Source of the DNA: Candidatus Rifleibacterium amylolyticum
GTDB taxonomy: Bacteria > Muiribacteriota > Ozemobacteria > Ozemobacterales > Ozemobacteraceae
Direction of reading: 5' to 3'
Length of the DNA stretch: 64,000 nt
NCBI GenBank assembly: GCA_009917695.1
Contig: JAACJG010000008.1
Span: forward strand, 331,365-395,364
Shown here piece after piece: positions 28,040-37,212 of the stretch. Each line of letters starts with the position of its first letter. Position 1 is the stretch's first letter. The notes under the pieces are model-generated. The model had not been told where the DNA came from and did no database searches. It worked only from the letters and a program-made list of their open reading frames with translations. Both the position numbers and the translations under genes were made by a program.

Positions 28040-30706
28040 TTAGTCATTTGCGTCGTTGACGACTTTGTAGGTAACGGCAAGGTTACCGATTATGCTGGCA
28101 ATATTGCCGAGTTCCTTGAGTTTGTCAGGTCTGACCAGGCGCGGCTTCGGCGGAACGAGGATAATATCGCCGCGGCTGATGTGCCTGACCTGACGCATCG
28201 GCATCACTTCGCCATTTGCCTTGACGATAACGGTTCGGCGATGGTCAGAATGTGAAGTGAAACCGCCGGCGCGGTTGATGTAATAGCGCGCGCCCTGACG
28301 GCTGCTGAAAATTATGGTTGTCGGGTTAACCACGGCCCCCAGAACCGACACCGTTCTCGGCATAACCGGAATCGTCAGCTGATCACCGTCAAGCAGCGAC
28401 AGATCTTCGAATTCACCGGTTTTACCGGCAATAATTGCGGGCAATGGCACCGGAATGCGTACCATTTCCTCATAAGCACCACGCGAACGCATCTCGATAC
28501 CGGCAAAACCCGATCTTTCTTCATCGGCAGAGCTTTTGGCGACTCCGCTCTCTACCGGCGACTTGCCGGTCATAAGCTGCTCAGATAATGAGCCCGAGCT
28601 AAGATCCTGCCTGACATTACCGGTGTCGAACTTGGCGCCTGAACGCAGCAGGTCGGCGCGCAGGTCGAGCGAGGCCTGCCGGAACATCTCTTCCTGAACA
28701 TTTTCAGCCGTTTCGAGTTGCTTGGCACTGGTAATATGCTCTGTTCTCCGCATGAAAACGGCGCCTTCAGCAAAAGCGTCGGAGGTAAGACCACCGGCCC
28801 GTTCGATCAGGCTCGACAGCTTTTCGCCCTTATGTTTGAGAGCATAGGGACCCGGGCGGCGAACCTGTCCCTTGATAAAAACGACTTCAGGCTCGGTCAT
28901 GCCATCGCCACGGGCAATGACACTGACGCGGTCAAGCGGCTGCAAACTGACATTATCGGCCGAATCAGCGTGAACCATGGCCTCATGGACGTTGGCGCGG
29001 ACAATCTCGCTGGTATTTCCCGAGTCTTTGATTCTGGCAACTTCAACATCTCCAGAAGCATCGACAGAAAGACCGCGAGCGCTCATCACCAGGTCGGCGA
29101 GTTTCATGCCATCGCGATAGATATACTGGCCGGGGCGGCGCACAGCCCCGTCAATATTGATAAAACGCGTTTCCGGGGTTATATCCTGCTCAGCAAAAAG
29201 CCTGACACGATCGAGCGGCTGCAGTTCAAGATTCTGCACCTTGTCATCGAGCAGCGCAAATTTAACATTGAACGAAAGCAGCTCTTCTTTGCCAGCCGCA
29301 GACTTGCGCAGAATGTGGCCCTGTTGCAGGCTGGTCTCTTCTTTGATGACACCGCCAGCCCGCATGATAAGATCAGCAACCTTCATGCCCTGCGACCAGG
29401 CATATTCGCCAGGGCGGGTAATGGAGCCTTCAATAGCTACTTCGTTGCCAACCTTCTCGGTGGCACGTTCTACTGCAATTTCGTCGCCATTCATCAGCAT
29501 AAAAGCATCGAGCTCAGACTGATCGTCCAGGTTGATGTCGTAAGTCTGCCGACGCTGGTCACCACTCCAGCGGGTAACTCTTACACGACCCGAATAGGCT
29601 TTGGCCTGCACATTGCCGGCCATCAGCAGCCCCTGTGCCAGAGTCGTGTTTTCGGTGATTTCATAGACAGCCGGTCGAGTTACCATGCCACTGATACGAA
29701 CCTGTGCGTTAACTGTCGGAACAAAAACTGTATCGCCATTGGCGAGCGGAATATCCTGACTGCGATCACCGGAAAGCAGGTAGCGATAAAGGTCGATCTG
29801 CTTCGCTTTGCCGGCGCTGTCGAGAACTTTGATAAAGCGCATCGAACCACGCTCGGTCGGACCGCCAGCTTGATAGAGAGCGGTAAAAGCCGTCGCCAGA
29901 CCAGAAGAAGTCATAGCGCCGGGCTTTTCAACTTCGCCGACCACGAAAATCTGTATGGTGCGCACTTTGCTCAGGGTAACCTGACCCTTGAAATGCTTGA
30001 ATTTGTCAGAAAGCCGGCCCAGCACTGTCTGTTCGAACTCACCGACGGTTCGACCGGAAACGCCAAGAATACCGAGTATCGGCACATAGACCTGGCCTTC
30101 CGGATTTACCTGGACATCGTAAACCGTTTCATCACCAAGCTCTGACCAGATAATGATCTTGAGCTCATCGCCCGGCCCAAGCCGGTAATCGGACGGCGCG
30201 CTGCTGGCAAAAAGGGTAGCCTGCGCCATTTCGCCCTTGTCGAAAAACGCCTTACCAAATTTCTCAAGTTCAGTCTCGCTGCCAAGTCGCTTCTGAACTT
30301 CTTCTTCGATTTCAACTTCGCTGACGGTGACTTCGCGCTCTTCTTTTTTCTGTTTCAGTTCGTCGTAGCGTTCTTCTTCCAGAGCCGGATCGTCTGGAGA
30401 AAGCTGACTGTCTGGCAGGGTCTTTTCTCTGACTACTTCCTCACGGGTCTTCGCATAAAGTTGCTTCTGAAGCTGCTCTAAGCGCCACTTATAATACTCT
30501 GCGCTGGTCTTGTCGATCGCACCGGTATCTGTCTTCGGCAGGTTTTCCGGGAGTAAACCGGCAATAACCGGTCGTCCAACCTTTGCAATTTTGCTCGAAC
30601 CAGTAGCGATGGTCGAAAAAGTTCCAGCCGCAGTCGTCGGCATCTGTGCCCATAGTCCTGTCGTGGCTGTGAGAACCAGAATACAAAGTATGACAAAACG
30701 TTTCAT
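28040..30706 (-). CDS. Polysaccharide export protein with six SLBB domains (Wza-like)
   Basis: This secreted 888-residue protein has a Sec signal peptide (MKRFVILCILVLTATTGLWAQ), a coiled, Glu/Lys-rich segment (about 65-150), the polysaccharide export domain with YRLGPGDELKIIIW near 185, and about six SLBB modules, each beginning like VxGxVxRPGxY. It should form or line an outer-membrane/periplasmic conduit for a capsule or exopolysaccharide. It is much longer than E. coli Wza (about 380 residues). ATG 30706 (AGGTGAT upstream) is preferred over 30748. No polymerase, Wzc kinase or flippase gene lies nearby, and the nucleoside kinase gene follows. Confidence 0.88.
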   Translation of the reverse strand: MKRFVILCILVLTATTGLWAQMPTTAAGTFSTIATGSSKIAKVGRPVIAGLLPENLPKTDTGAIDKTSAEYYKWRLEQLQKQLYAKTREEVVREKTLPDSQLSPDDPALEEERYDELKQKKEEREVTVSEVEIEEEVQKRLGSETELEKFGKAFFDKGEMAQATLFASSAPSDYRLGPGDELKIIIWSELGDETVYDVQVNPEGQVYVPILGILGVSGRTVGEFEQTVLGRLSDKFKHFKGQVTLSKVRTIQIFVVGEVEKPGAMTSSGLATAFTALYQAGGPTERGSMRFIKVLDSAGKAKQIDLYRYLLSGDRSQDIPLANGDTVFVPTVNAQVRISGMVTRPAVYEITENTTLAQGLLMAGNVQAKAYSGRVRVTRWSGDQRRQTYDINLDDQSELDAFMLMNGDEIAVERATEKVGNEVAIEGSITRPGEYAWSQGMKVADLIMRAGGVIKEETSLQQGHILRKSAAGKEELLSFNVKFALLDDKVQNLELQPLDRVRLFAEQDITPETRFINIDGAVRRPGQYIYRDGMKLADLVMSARGLSVDASGDVEVARIKDSGNTSEIVRANVHEAMVHADSADNVSLQPLDRVSVIARGDGMTEPEVVFIKGQVRRPGPYALKHKGEKLSSLIERAGGLTSDAFAEGAVFMRRTEHITSAKQLETAENVQEEMFRQASLDLRADLLRSGAKFDTGNVRQDLSSGSLSEQLMTGKSPVESGVAKSSADEERSGFAGIEMRSRGAYEEMVRIPVPLPAIIAGKTGEFEDLSLLDGDQLTIPVMPRTVSVLGAVVNPTTIIFSSRQGARYYINRAGGFTSHSDHRRTVIVKANGEVMPMRQVRHISRGDIILVPPKPRLVRPDKLKELGNIASIIGNLAVTYKVVNDAND

Positions 30707-30787
30707 GCGATCACCTGTATAGTGTAAATTTTTCATCCTAATCGACAACTTGCCCGCCCGTATTAACCATAATACGTGCAGCGTTCC

Positions 30788-30816
30788 ATCTTATTTCACC
30801 CCTCATTTATAGTCAA
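30788..30816 (-). promoter_or_regulatory. Sigma70-type promoter of the SLBB exporter gene
   Basis: The minus strand reads ttgact (30811-30816), a 17-base spacer and taagat (30788-30793), about 80 bases before the ATG. Confidence 0.6.
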
Positions 30817-30839
30817 GCCGCACATTTGCACCATTTCTC

Positions 30840-31020
30840 GGTAATAGCGATAAAAGAAGAAAGATCGCACTAAGACTCAGAGACACAAAGAAAAAAGAGA
30901 AGAGCGATTACGAGACCCGATAGCAAGAGCGATGAAGAGAATAATAGCATCTGCGATCTGTGAAATCGGCAGATTTCTTTCCTGGCTTTATCTTCGTGTC
31001 TTAGTGGCTTCGTGCGAGGG
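30840..31020. repeat. Composite B-A-C-B intergenic repeat
   Basis: Block B-like units (cactaagactcagagacacaaag), short gatagc-type units, block C (atctgcgatctgtgaaatcgg) and a final inverse B (cttcgtgtcttagtggcttcgtgcgag) fill the gap between the exporter promoter and the end of yraN. I see no gene in it. Confidence 0.75.
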
Positions 31021-31025
31021 TTTTG

Positions 31026-31400
31026 TTACTCGCCAAGTCGAAAGGCATCGGGAACATGAACGATCTCTGCCTGGCCGTCAGCGGGAAAAAGCACGCCAAC
31101 CGCGTCGAAACGGCAGCAGACGTCGGCGCCGACCTTTTTGTGAGCGAGATATTGCCGGGCACAACGCTCGATCTGGCGGCGTTTTCTGTAGTCGATGGTT
31201 TCAAGCGGCGTGCCATGCGCGGTACCGCTTTTGCTTCGCACTTCGATAAAAACGAGAACCGCGCCGTCACGCATGATCAGATCGATTTCTCCACCACGCC
31301 AGCGATAGTTGCGATCGATCAGGCACATGCCTTTCGCTTCAAGGTGCGCGAGAGCAAAAGCTTCACCACGGTTACCCAGCTGTTTTCGCGCCTCACTCAT
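31026..31400 (-). CDS. yraN: YraN family endonuclease-fold protein (UPF0102)
   Basis: This 124-residue protein is of the UPF0102/YraN family, with a restriction-endonuclease-like fold. Typical motifs are LGNRGEAFALAHLEAKG near the N-terminus, RNYRWRGGEIDLIMRD (the GEIDLI motif) and VFIEVRSKSGTAHG near 50. Function is unknown. It is the last gene of the minus-strand operon that begins with the FUN14 gene, overlapping the FlhB-like gene by four bases. yraN next to rnhB and flhB-like genes is a familiar arrangement. Confidence 0.93.
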   Translation of the reverse strand: MSEARKQLGNRGEAFALAHLEAKGMCLIDRNYRWRGGEIDLIMRDGAVLVFIEVRSKSGTAHGTPLETIDYRKRRQIERCARQYLAHKKVGADVCCRFDAVGVLFPADGQAEIVHVPDAFRLGE

Positions 31401-31693
31401 GAGCGGTTGCGCTGGTCGAGCAGGTAGATCTGCGCCAGAATCTCGGCCATTGCGCTCCAGAGCTCAGGTGGAATCTCAACTCCGACCGGAATCTTCGCCA
31501 ATGATTCGGCCAGCACCTTCTCTTTTCGCATGGGCACCTTGTGCTTTTCGGCCAGTTCGACGATCTGCTGCGCCACCCAGCCGCGACCGGAGGCAACGAT
31601 TTTGGGAGCTTCTCCCGCCTCGCCAAAAGCATATTTGATGGCTACCGCCACATCATCGTATTTTATGTCGACGCGTCTTTTTTCTGCCATCAT
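31397..31693 (-). CDS. FlhB C-terminal domain-like protein (EscU/YscU family)
   Basis: This 98-residue stand-alone protein matches the cytoplasmic C-terminal part of FlhB, with YDDVAVAIKYA, APKIVASGRGWVAQQIVELA (the region after the NPTH cleavage site in FlhB) and VPMRKEKVLAESLAKIPVGVEIP. It has no membrane segments and no NPTH autocleavage motif. Such short proteins (YlqH in Bacillus) are widespread even without flagella and their role is unsettled. It follows the FliK-like gene, overlapping by four bases. Confidence 0.85.
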   Translation of the reverse strand: MMAEKRRVDIKYDDVAVAIKYAFGEAGEAPKIVASGRGWVAQQIVELAEKHKVPMRKEKVLAESLAKIPVGVEIPPELWSAMAEILAQIYLLDQRNRS

Positions 31694-32766
31694 ACCCTCA
31701 GATCGATACGGCTGTTCTTTGGCCGGGAATCGGTCGGCAGCGGCTCTTCGCTGCTGCTGAAAAAATCATTGAGCAGACGGACTCGACCAATAGTGAAACG
31801 CAGATTTTCCCAATCCGAACCGGTCAGACGTTCCTGCAGCAGCGGAAACAGACTGCGCACCTGTTCCATGACTGCCGACTCGACGCCAAAATGTACCCAG
31901 AGGCTCTTTTTGAGCTGATGCAGCGCAACCTCGATTCGACCAAGAGACGGGGGGGTCACCAGCAGACGCAGACTGAAACCTTGCTCAGGATTGTTGCCGC
32001 CGGGCATAAATGCCTCGCCCTCTAGCGTATCTGGCAGATCCTGGCCATGCCAGAACACCGGCCACTGAAAAAACAGACGTGCTTCATTGCCGTTTTCAGA
32101 CTGACGCGTCAGCATTTCGCCCAGCTGTAGTGAGGCTACGAACTCTTCGACGCCATCACCCGGCAACAGGCCCGACGGGCGGGTGCCGGCCATACCATCC
32201 TTTATCAGCTGCTGCAGGGCTTCCAGCATTTTGCCCTGGCCCCAGGCCGTGCGCAAACTGGCCAATGCAGCCTTGTCGAGCCCGGCAAAAAGCGCTTCGA
32301 ACTTGAGATTGCCGCCAAGATAGTCACGCAACAGCGCAAAAGCCTGCGCCGGCAGCTTTTTAGCCAGCATAAGCGCAATCACGCCTGCATTCAGGCGATC
32401 GAGGGCGACGCCGGGCAGTGATTTGAGCAGTTCGCCGGCAAGCGCGAGGTTTTCCTGAGTCAATGCGATGCCATAACGGCGAAAAGCCGCGGTCAACTCG
32501 TTGCCGCCCTCGTGAATACCGGCATTGGCCAATAGTTTTTCGGCCGAGACACCACCTGAATTATCGGCCGAAACAATTTTAAAACCGCCATCAGTAGCGG
32601 CCAGCTGGCCGGCCAGCCGGTGCCCGACCGGGTAACTCCCATCGGCATCGACCGGAACACCATTGACCAGAACGAGCGAGCGGCCGCCCTCGCTGGCAAT
32701 GACTTCGGCATTGACCTGGCGGCCGGCACTGAGGTCAGCGGTATGAGGCAGTGAAAAGATTTTCAT
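31690..32766 (-). CDS. FliK-like hook-length-control domain protein (YlqG-like)
   Basis: This 358-residue protein is poorly conserved in its first 220 residues but its C-terminal 130 residues resemble the flagellar hook-length control (FliK) C-terminal domain: WPVFWHGQ near 225, then SLRLLVTPPSLGRIEVALHQLKKSLWVHFG, where PPxLGxIEV is the fold's hallmark. With the FlhB-like gene next to it, it recalls the ylqG-ylqH pair of Bacillus, also linked to rnhB. No flagellar genes occur in the window. It overlaps rnhB by 32 bases and the FlhB-like gene by four. Confidence 0.75.
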   Translation of the reverse strand: MKIFSLPHTADLSAGRQVNAEVIASEGGRSLVLVNGVPVDADGSYPVGHRLAGQLAATDGGFKIVSADNSGGVSAEKLLANAGIHEGGNELTAAFRRYGIALTQENLALAGELLKSLPGVALDRLNAGVIALMLAKKLPAQAFALLRDYLGGNLKFEALFAGLDKAALASLRTAWGQGKMLEALQQLIKDGMAGTRPSGLLPGDGVEEFVASLQLGEMLTRQSENGNEARLFFQWPVFWHGQDLPDTLEGEAFMPGGNNPEQGFSLRLLVTPPSLGRIEVALHQLKKSLWVHFGVESAVMEQVRSLFPLLQERLTGSDWENLRFTIGRVRLLNDFFSSSEEPLPTDSRPKNSRIDLRV

Positions 32767-33379
32767 CTGGCAGCAGCTTTTTTACCGGTTTGAATGAACG
32801 ACGATGCAATGGGCATGGTCCGTGCGCGAGCAATGCCTGCTGATGCGCCGCTGTGCCATAGCCCATGTGCTTTTCAAAACCATATTGCGGATAGGTCAGC
32901 GCAACTTCTTCCATGTAAAGGTCGCGCGCTTCTTTGGCCAGTATCGAAGCGGCCGCCACCGATGCGCTGATTGATTCGCCGCGCGCGAAGGCCTGATGAG
33001 GCAACCCCAGCCATGGCAATTTGATGTAATCGAGCAGAACGTAATCCGGGCGCTGCGGCAACCCGGCAAATGCCCGCTGAAAAGCCAGCCGGGTCGCTTC
33101 GAGAATGTTGATGCGGTCGATTTCTTCCGGGCTGGCAGTGCCGATGCCGAAGGCGAGAGCCTCGCCTTTTATCTGCTCGAACAGCTCGCGTCGCCGCCGA
33201 CGGCTGAGTTTTTTAGAATCGGCAAGCCCCGCTATGCGCTTTCCCTCATCGAGAATGACAAAAGCAGCATAAACCGGCCCGGCCCACGGCCCACGCCCGG
33301 CCTCATCGCCGCCGGCAACGAAGCGATACCCCGCCGCCCGCGCAAACTCCTCGTAATGGTAATGCCCGTTATTCGTCAT
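32735..33379 (-). CDS. rnhB: Ribonuclease HII
   Basis: RNase HII removes ribonucleotides from DNA and RNA-DNA hybrids. The 214-residue protein has the metal-binding motif GGDEAGRGPWAGPV near 22-35 (GxDEAGRG), LADSKKLS near 52, a central Asp-bearing strand (VLLDYIKL) and SVAAASILAKEARD near 140, in the standard order. It overlaps both neighbours: four bases with the upstream hypothetical gene and 32 with the FliK-like gene. That tight packing suggests translational coupling. Confidence 0.95.
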   Translation of the reverse strand: MTNNGHYHYEEFARAAGYRFVAGGDEAGRGPWAGPVYAAFVILDEGKRIAGLADSKKLSRRRRRELFEQIKGEALAFGIGTASPEEIDRINILEATRLAFQRAFAGLPQRPDYVLLDYIKLPWLGLPHQAFARGESISASVAAASILAKEARDLYMEEVALTYPQYGFEKHMGYGTAAHQQALLAHGPCPLHRRSFKPVKKLLPDENLFTASYR

Positions 33380-33702
33380 GCTGCCCTGGAAAGACGGGAA
33401 TTTATGGTCTGCCAGAAGCGGGAGAACACTTCTGTTTTACCATCAAGATAGTCTTCGAAAAAACCAGGTTCTTTTAGCTCGGCGGGATATGAATAGCGCT
33501 CGCCTTCGTCGCCATACTCGGTTACCCAGCTGGTCGGCTCACTACTGTCAATGACTTCGAAAAGATCCGCAGGATAAAGAAAGGGCTGCCCCCTGTCGTT
33601 GAGGATCCTGTAATCATCTGCTTCGATACCAATCACGAAATATGGCTGACGTGGCGAGAGATCAGGATAATCTACCTTTTTTCTTCTGAGTTTAACGATC
33701 AT
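33376..33702 (-). CDS. Hypothetical 108-residue protein, candidate immunity protein
   Basis: I do not recognise a named family with certainty. The protein is acidic, with an SH3-like N-terminal half (VIGIEADDYRILNDRGQPFLYP) followed by FEVIDSSEP and WVTEYGDEGERYSYPAEL. This pattern resembles small immunity-type proteins that sit next to toxin domains, which I infer rather than prove. It is seven bases downstream of the 74-residue gene and overlaps rnhB by four bases. Confidence 0.6.
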   Translation of the reverse strand: MIVKLRRKKVDYPDLSPRQPYFVIGIEADDYRILNDRGQPFLYPADLFEVIDSSEPTSWVTEYGDEGERYSYPAELKEPGFFEDYLDGKTEVFSRFWQTINSRLSRAA

Positions 33703-33709
33703 GACTCTT

Positions 33710-33934
33710 TCACCTATTTCTCTTCACTTCGAATCTTCCGATCTCATGATGTTCATACCAGTGGTATTCATAAACGTCTCCGGTATATTCTACTGGCGGG
33801 CTGCTTTTCTTCAGCCACTGAGAAGTTCTGCCACCATAGGCAAGCACCAGCCGTTCGACGTCGCGTATCGCTCTGCCCTTAGCGATCACACGAGAACGAA
33901 CGATCATCTCTTTTGTCAGTTCCAGAGCTGGCAT
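33710..33934 (-). CDS. Hypothetical 74-residue protein, candidate toxin-domain remnant
   Basis: The protein is basic, and its second half (GGRTSQWLKKSS at 34-45 and HWYE at 58-61, ending FEVKRNR) resembles the C-terminal toxin modules of polymorphic toxins. There is no delivery module, signal peptide or repeat region, so it could be an orphan toxin domain. The acidic 108-residue gene next to it would be the immunity partner. A -10-like tatact (33941-33946) lies just upstream, inside the end of the radical SAM gene. Confidence 0.5.
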   Translation of the reverse strand: MPALELTKEMIVRSRVIAKGRAIRDVERLVLAYGGRTSQWLKKSSPPVEYTGDVYEYHWYEHHEIGRFEVKRNR

Positions 33935-33948
33935 TGCCTAAGTATAAT

Positions 33949-36480
33949 TCAGCCAGCCTGGCAACGGCAAGTAAAAATCGTTTGCGTTACTTCTGGGGGG
34001 TGGTCGGCGAAGAGTTTGTTGAGCATGAAGAGTTCGGGCTGCTTGAGCAGGGTGACCTGCAGCAGAGAAACATCTTCGCGCAGACTGATTTTCTGCAGAC
34101 CGCTTTTTTTCGCTTCGCCGGTAGCAATCTGCCAGTTCAGCCAGCCGTTGGAACGCTGCTTCTGATTTTTGAGCTTGTAACGGGCGAGCAGCGCATCGAT
34201 TTCGCGTGCCAGAACGGTTGCATCGCCAGGAAGTGTGGCGGCGAGAGTCATCGGGTACAACCTTTCTTCAAGCCTCTTTACCGGCGGCAAAACTTCGCTG
34301 ATCACCATGTCATCGTCAGGAGCCGCCAGAGCTGACCATTTCGGCCATTGTGGCGGTGGACCGAACCCTTCGACAACTGCCACTGCCAGGCCATACGCAA
34401 AAAAAGCCGGCTCGACAAGCTCGACGCGGCGGAACCAGTCGATGGCGGCTGGCACGCTCAGCATGAGACGACGTGCCAACGCGGCAGCGATGAACTCGCG
34501 GCTGCAGAACGCCCATTTTTCTGGAATTTTGCCGAGAATCATTATTTGCGTGAGTTTTTCGGTGGCCGGCAAGCGACTTTTCTGCGAAAGATCAGGACCC
34601 ATGTGATTGAGCTTCGATATTTCGGCGGCCGAACGACAGGCACCGCAACCAGCGCAGCTGCCGCTGCCCCAGGGCGGCGCCAGACAGGCGCGAATTTCAC
34701 CGCCACCCTCTATCTGTTGCCAGATCCTGTATAAAAAATCCTTGCTGATACCGGTATCCACGTCATCCCAGGGAAATACGGTCGCCGCATCGCGATCTTT
34801 CGCACAAACAAGCGAAAGATTTGCCTGTTGCAGCTGTTTATGCCAGAATTCATGGAGCTTGCGACCGATTTCGCCATGATAACGAAAACCACGATCGACC
34901 GAGGCAGCGACCAGAATTGGCGTATGGCGACGATCGGCATAGGCAATGAATTCGGAGACCTCAGCGTCTTCCGGGCCGGAGCTGATGCGTGCTTCATAAC
35001 CGGCAGCGGTTATCGTGCCACACAAGCGCTCCAGCAGCTGTTGCAGGTCTGCGGACGGCGGGCGTTCAGGTGCGTATTGCATCGGCGTTTGCGGCGCACG
35101 AAACAGCACTGCAAATGAAAATGTCAGGCGCGGCCGCACTTTGCCGGCGCCAATGCGCTGTTTCAGTTTATCGAGAAGAACTCTGAATTCATCGACATCA
35201 TTATCGTTCTCGTAGCCGGTGAGAATCAGAAAAACTTTCATCTGCCGCATATTGCGCTGCATCAACAGATCGACACCGGCGAGAATCGTCTTTTCGTCGA
35301 GATTTTTCTGTAGAAGCGTGCGCATGCGGTCGCTGATGCCTTCCATGGCACAGGTGTAAGTGCGCTTGCCGGCCTCGAACTGCAGGTCAAGCAGTTCCGG
35401 CGCGTGCACCACCGCATCGAAGCGCTGGCTCTTGATCGAAACCCGTGCAAACTTCTGCGACAGACGCTCGACCAGTTCAAATATGCCGCTGCAGGTATTG
35501 GCATTGAAGGTCATCAGCGAAATCTCGCCAAGCCCCAGGCCGGCTTTCAGCTGCCGCGCGGCGGCAACCGCCTGTTCAACCGGGGTTTCGCGGTATGGTT
35601 TCTGCTCCCACGATTCTTTGCAGAACGAACAGAAAGACGGGCAGCCGGCCGAAACCAGCACATGCGAACTGCCGGCGCCTTCATAGAGCAATGGCCCACC
35701 CTGCCAGGTTTCTGACGTGTCCCGGCAGGCCGTCTTGTTACTGGCCACCGGCATCGGAGCATCGGCGGCGGCTTCGATTGCAACCAGCTCCCCGGCAAAC
35801 ACCTGGTGATAGGACTGGGGCAGGTAGAAGCCTGGTACCGTTCGTTGCAGCAGGCTGAGGCGCTCCGCCCGCGACAATGCAGAACTGTCACGCAACTGTG
35901 CGAGCATCTGCGCAAAGACCTGTTCGCCATCGCCCATCAGCACGCCATCGACGAGACCGCAACCACCCTGCCGATCGACTTCACCATGCAGAATCGAGTG
36001 AGTATAAGAGTTGCTGCCACCAAGAATAACGAGAGGACTGCCAGCCTGTTCACGCCCCTGCCGCGATAGTGGCAGTTGCGAATAATGCAGCAGCGCCGGC
36101 AGATTGATGAGTTCCTGCAATACTGAATTGCTGACTGCCACAAGGTCGAATGCGGTTGCCGGCGCCTTGCTGCCAACCCCGGTCAACAGCGACACCCCGG
36201 CTTCGCGCATGATCTTTTCGTCGGCTTCGGGCGGCATAAATGCCATGTCGACGTAAACGCCGGCAACGGCGGCAGCCAGCTGGTAAAGATAGGTGTGGGT
36301 GATGCCGGCGGCAACTTCACGATAGGGCGAAAGGCGCACGATCAGCACGCGCAAACGGGATTCTGCAAACAATCGCGGCGACTGAGTTCCCGGCTCACCG
36401 CCCTGAAACCACACACCGCGACCGGTCAGGCGCTGCCGTTCGGCCGCAAACCATTGACGAACCTGTTGAGCAGACAGCAT
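33949..36480 (-). CDS. B12-binding-type radical SAM protein
   Basis: This 843-residue protein is a radical SAM enzyme. An N-terminal alpha/beta region with GGSNSYTHS near 150 resembles a cobalamin-binding fold. The iron-sulfur motif is CPSFCSFC (CxxxCxxC, near 277), followed by SLMTFNANTCSGI and MEGISDRMR. A second Cys cluster, CAGCGACR near 625, may hold another Fe-S centre. The substrate is unknown; the layout recalls enzymes related to YgiQ or TIGR03960. The start ATG overlaps the FUN14 gene stop codon by one base (TGATG). Confidence 0.8.
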   Translation of the reverse strand: MLSAQQVRQWFAAERQRLTGRGVWFQGGEPGTQSPRLFAESRLRVLIVRLSPYREVAAGITHTYLYQLAAAVAGVYVDMAFMPPEADEKIMREAGVSLLTGVGSKAPATAFDLVAVSNSVLQELINLPALLHYSQLPLSRQGREQAGSPLVILGGSNSYTHSILHGEVDRQGGCGLVDGVLMGDGEQVFAQMLAQLRDSSALSRAERLSLLQRTVPGFYLPQSYHQVFAGELVAIEAAADAPMPVASNKTACRDTSETWQGGPLLYEGAGSSHVLVSAGCPSFCSFCKESWEQKPYRETPVEQAVAAARQLKAGLGLGEISLMTFNANTCSGIFELVERLSQKFARVSIKSQRFDAVVHAPELLDLQFEAGKRTYTCAMEGISDRMRTLLQKNLDEKTILAGVDLLMQRNMRQMKVFLILTGYENDNDVDEFRVLLDKLKQRIGAGKVRPRLTFSFAVLFRAPQTPMQYAPERPPSADLQQLLERLCGTITAAGYEARISSGPEDAEVSEFIAYADRRHTPILVAASVDRGFRYHGEIGRKLHEFWHKQLQQANLSLVCAKDRDAATVFPWDDVDTGISKDFLYRIWQQIEGGGEIRACLAPPWGSGSCAGCGACRSAAEISKLNHMGPDLSQKSRLPATEKLTQIMILGKIPEKWAFCSREFIAAALARRLMLSVPAAIDWFRRVELVEPAFFAYGLAVAVVEGFGPPPQWPKWSALAAPDDDMVISEVLPPVKRLEERLYPMTLAATLPGDATVLAREIDALLARYKLKNQKQRSNGWLNWQIATGEAKKSGLQKISLREDVSLLQVTLLKQPELFMLNKLFADHPPEVTQTIFTCRCQAG

Positions 36481-36917
36481 CAGCCTTTGCGAAAGCCCAT
36501 CCAGAAGCCGACTAAAAAAGCACCGGCAAAAGGCAGGTTGTAGGTGAGCATCGACATCAGGCTGTTGGCCGACTGTTCGAGTTTTTCGTCGGGGACGGTC
36601 TTCTTGATGCGCTCCCAGTCGATGGTTATGTAGCTGTTATACGCCAGATACTGGATCGAAATGAAACCGACTCCGAGCACCAGCGCCGCCAGTTTGGCGA
36701 CTTTTTTGAGGGTGAAACCGACCGCCCAGCCGGCCAGCCCACCGCCGCCAAGCGTCATCAATATGAATTTAATGTCGGCCGGCAGCGCAACTCCCTGCCC
36801 AGGTGCCTCGGCGACCGCGCTGGCAACTTCCTGTGCCCCGGCAGTGCCGGCAACCAGCAGCAACATGATTACCAGCCAGCTACTTTTAACATTCTGTGAA
36901 TAAAAATCTTTTGTCAT
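36480..36917 (-). CDS. FUN14 family membrane protein
   Basis: This 145-residue protein has a hydrophobic, signal-peptide-like N-terminus ending near AGA (residue 28) and FUN14-type transmembrane segments: GGGGLAGWAVGFTLKKVAKL (about 57-76), ALVLGVGFISIQYLAYN and a C-terminal FLVGFWMGFRKG. The bacterial role is unknown. It is the first gene of the operon; its 5' flank is a block-A repeat reaching to within 15 bases of the ATG, and no clear Shine-Dalgarno is visible. Confidence 0.8.
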   Translation of the reverse strand: MTKDFYSQNVKSSWLVIMLLLVAGTAGAQEVASAVAEAPGQGVALPADIKFILMTLGGGGLAGWAVGFTLKKVAKLAALVLGVGFISIQYLAYNSYITIDWERIKKTVPDEKLEQSANSLMSMLTYNLPFAGAFLVGFWMGFRKG

Positions 36918-36924
36918 ATGTTTT

Positions 36925-37175
36925 TAATCTCGTGCTCGTGCGCGTGCGCGTAATCGTAATCGTTCTCGCCAACCATGTGAAACTAATGCTAATTCTTCTG
37001 CAAAACAGTTTATCAAAAATCACCGGGCTCTCGGCGGGATCTCAACGCTCCAGCGATTCGCCTCATCGACTACTCGATTGCTGGAGCCTTTGAGTCAAAA
37101 TGTGCTCGGCTCACAAGCTTACGCTTATGAGATGCCCGCCTGCGCCCTATGTTGTCATTTACTCAAGCTTTAAGA
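36925..37175. repeat. Block A and block H repeats upstream of the FUN14 gene
   Basis: Block A units (ctcgtgctcgtgcgcgtgcgcg, then cgtaatcg twice) are followed by a hairpin (ctccagcgattcg paired with cgattgctggag, 37048-37086) and by gctcacaagcttacg, which recurs exactly near 54114. I see no gene on either strand. Confidence 0.65.
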
Positions 37176-37212
37176 CATTTGCCCTGACGCTTAGCGCAGA
37201 ATTACCGGGGGC

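Noticed and set aside
28718..30145. 475-residue plus-strand open frame
   Set aside because: It lies entirely opposite the SLBB exporter gene, has no family features, and is a shadow frame.
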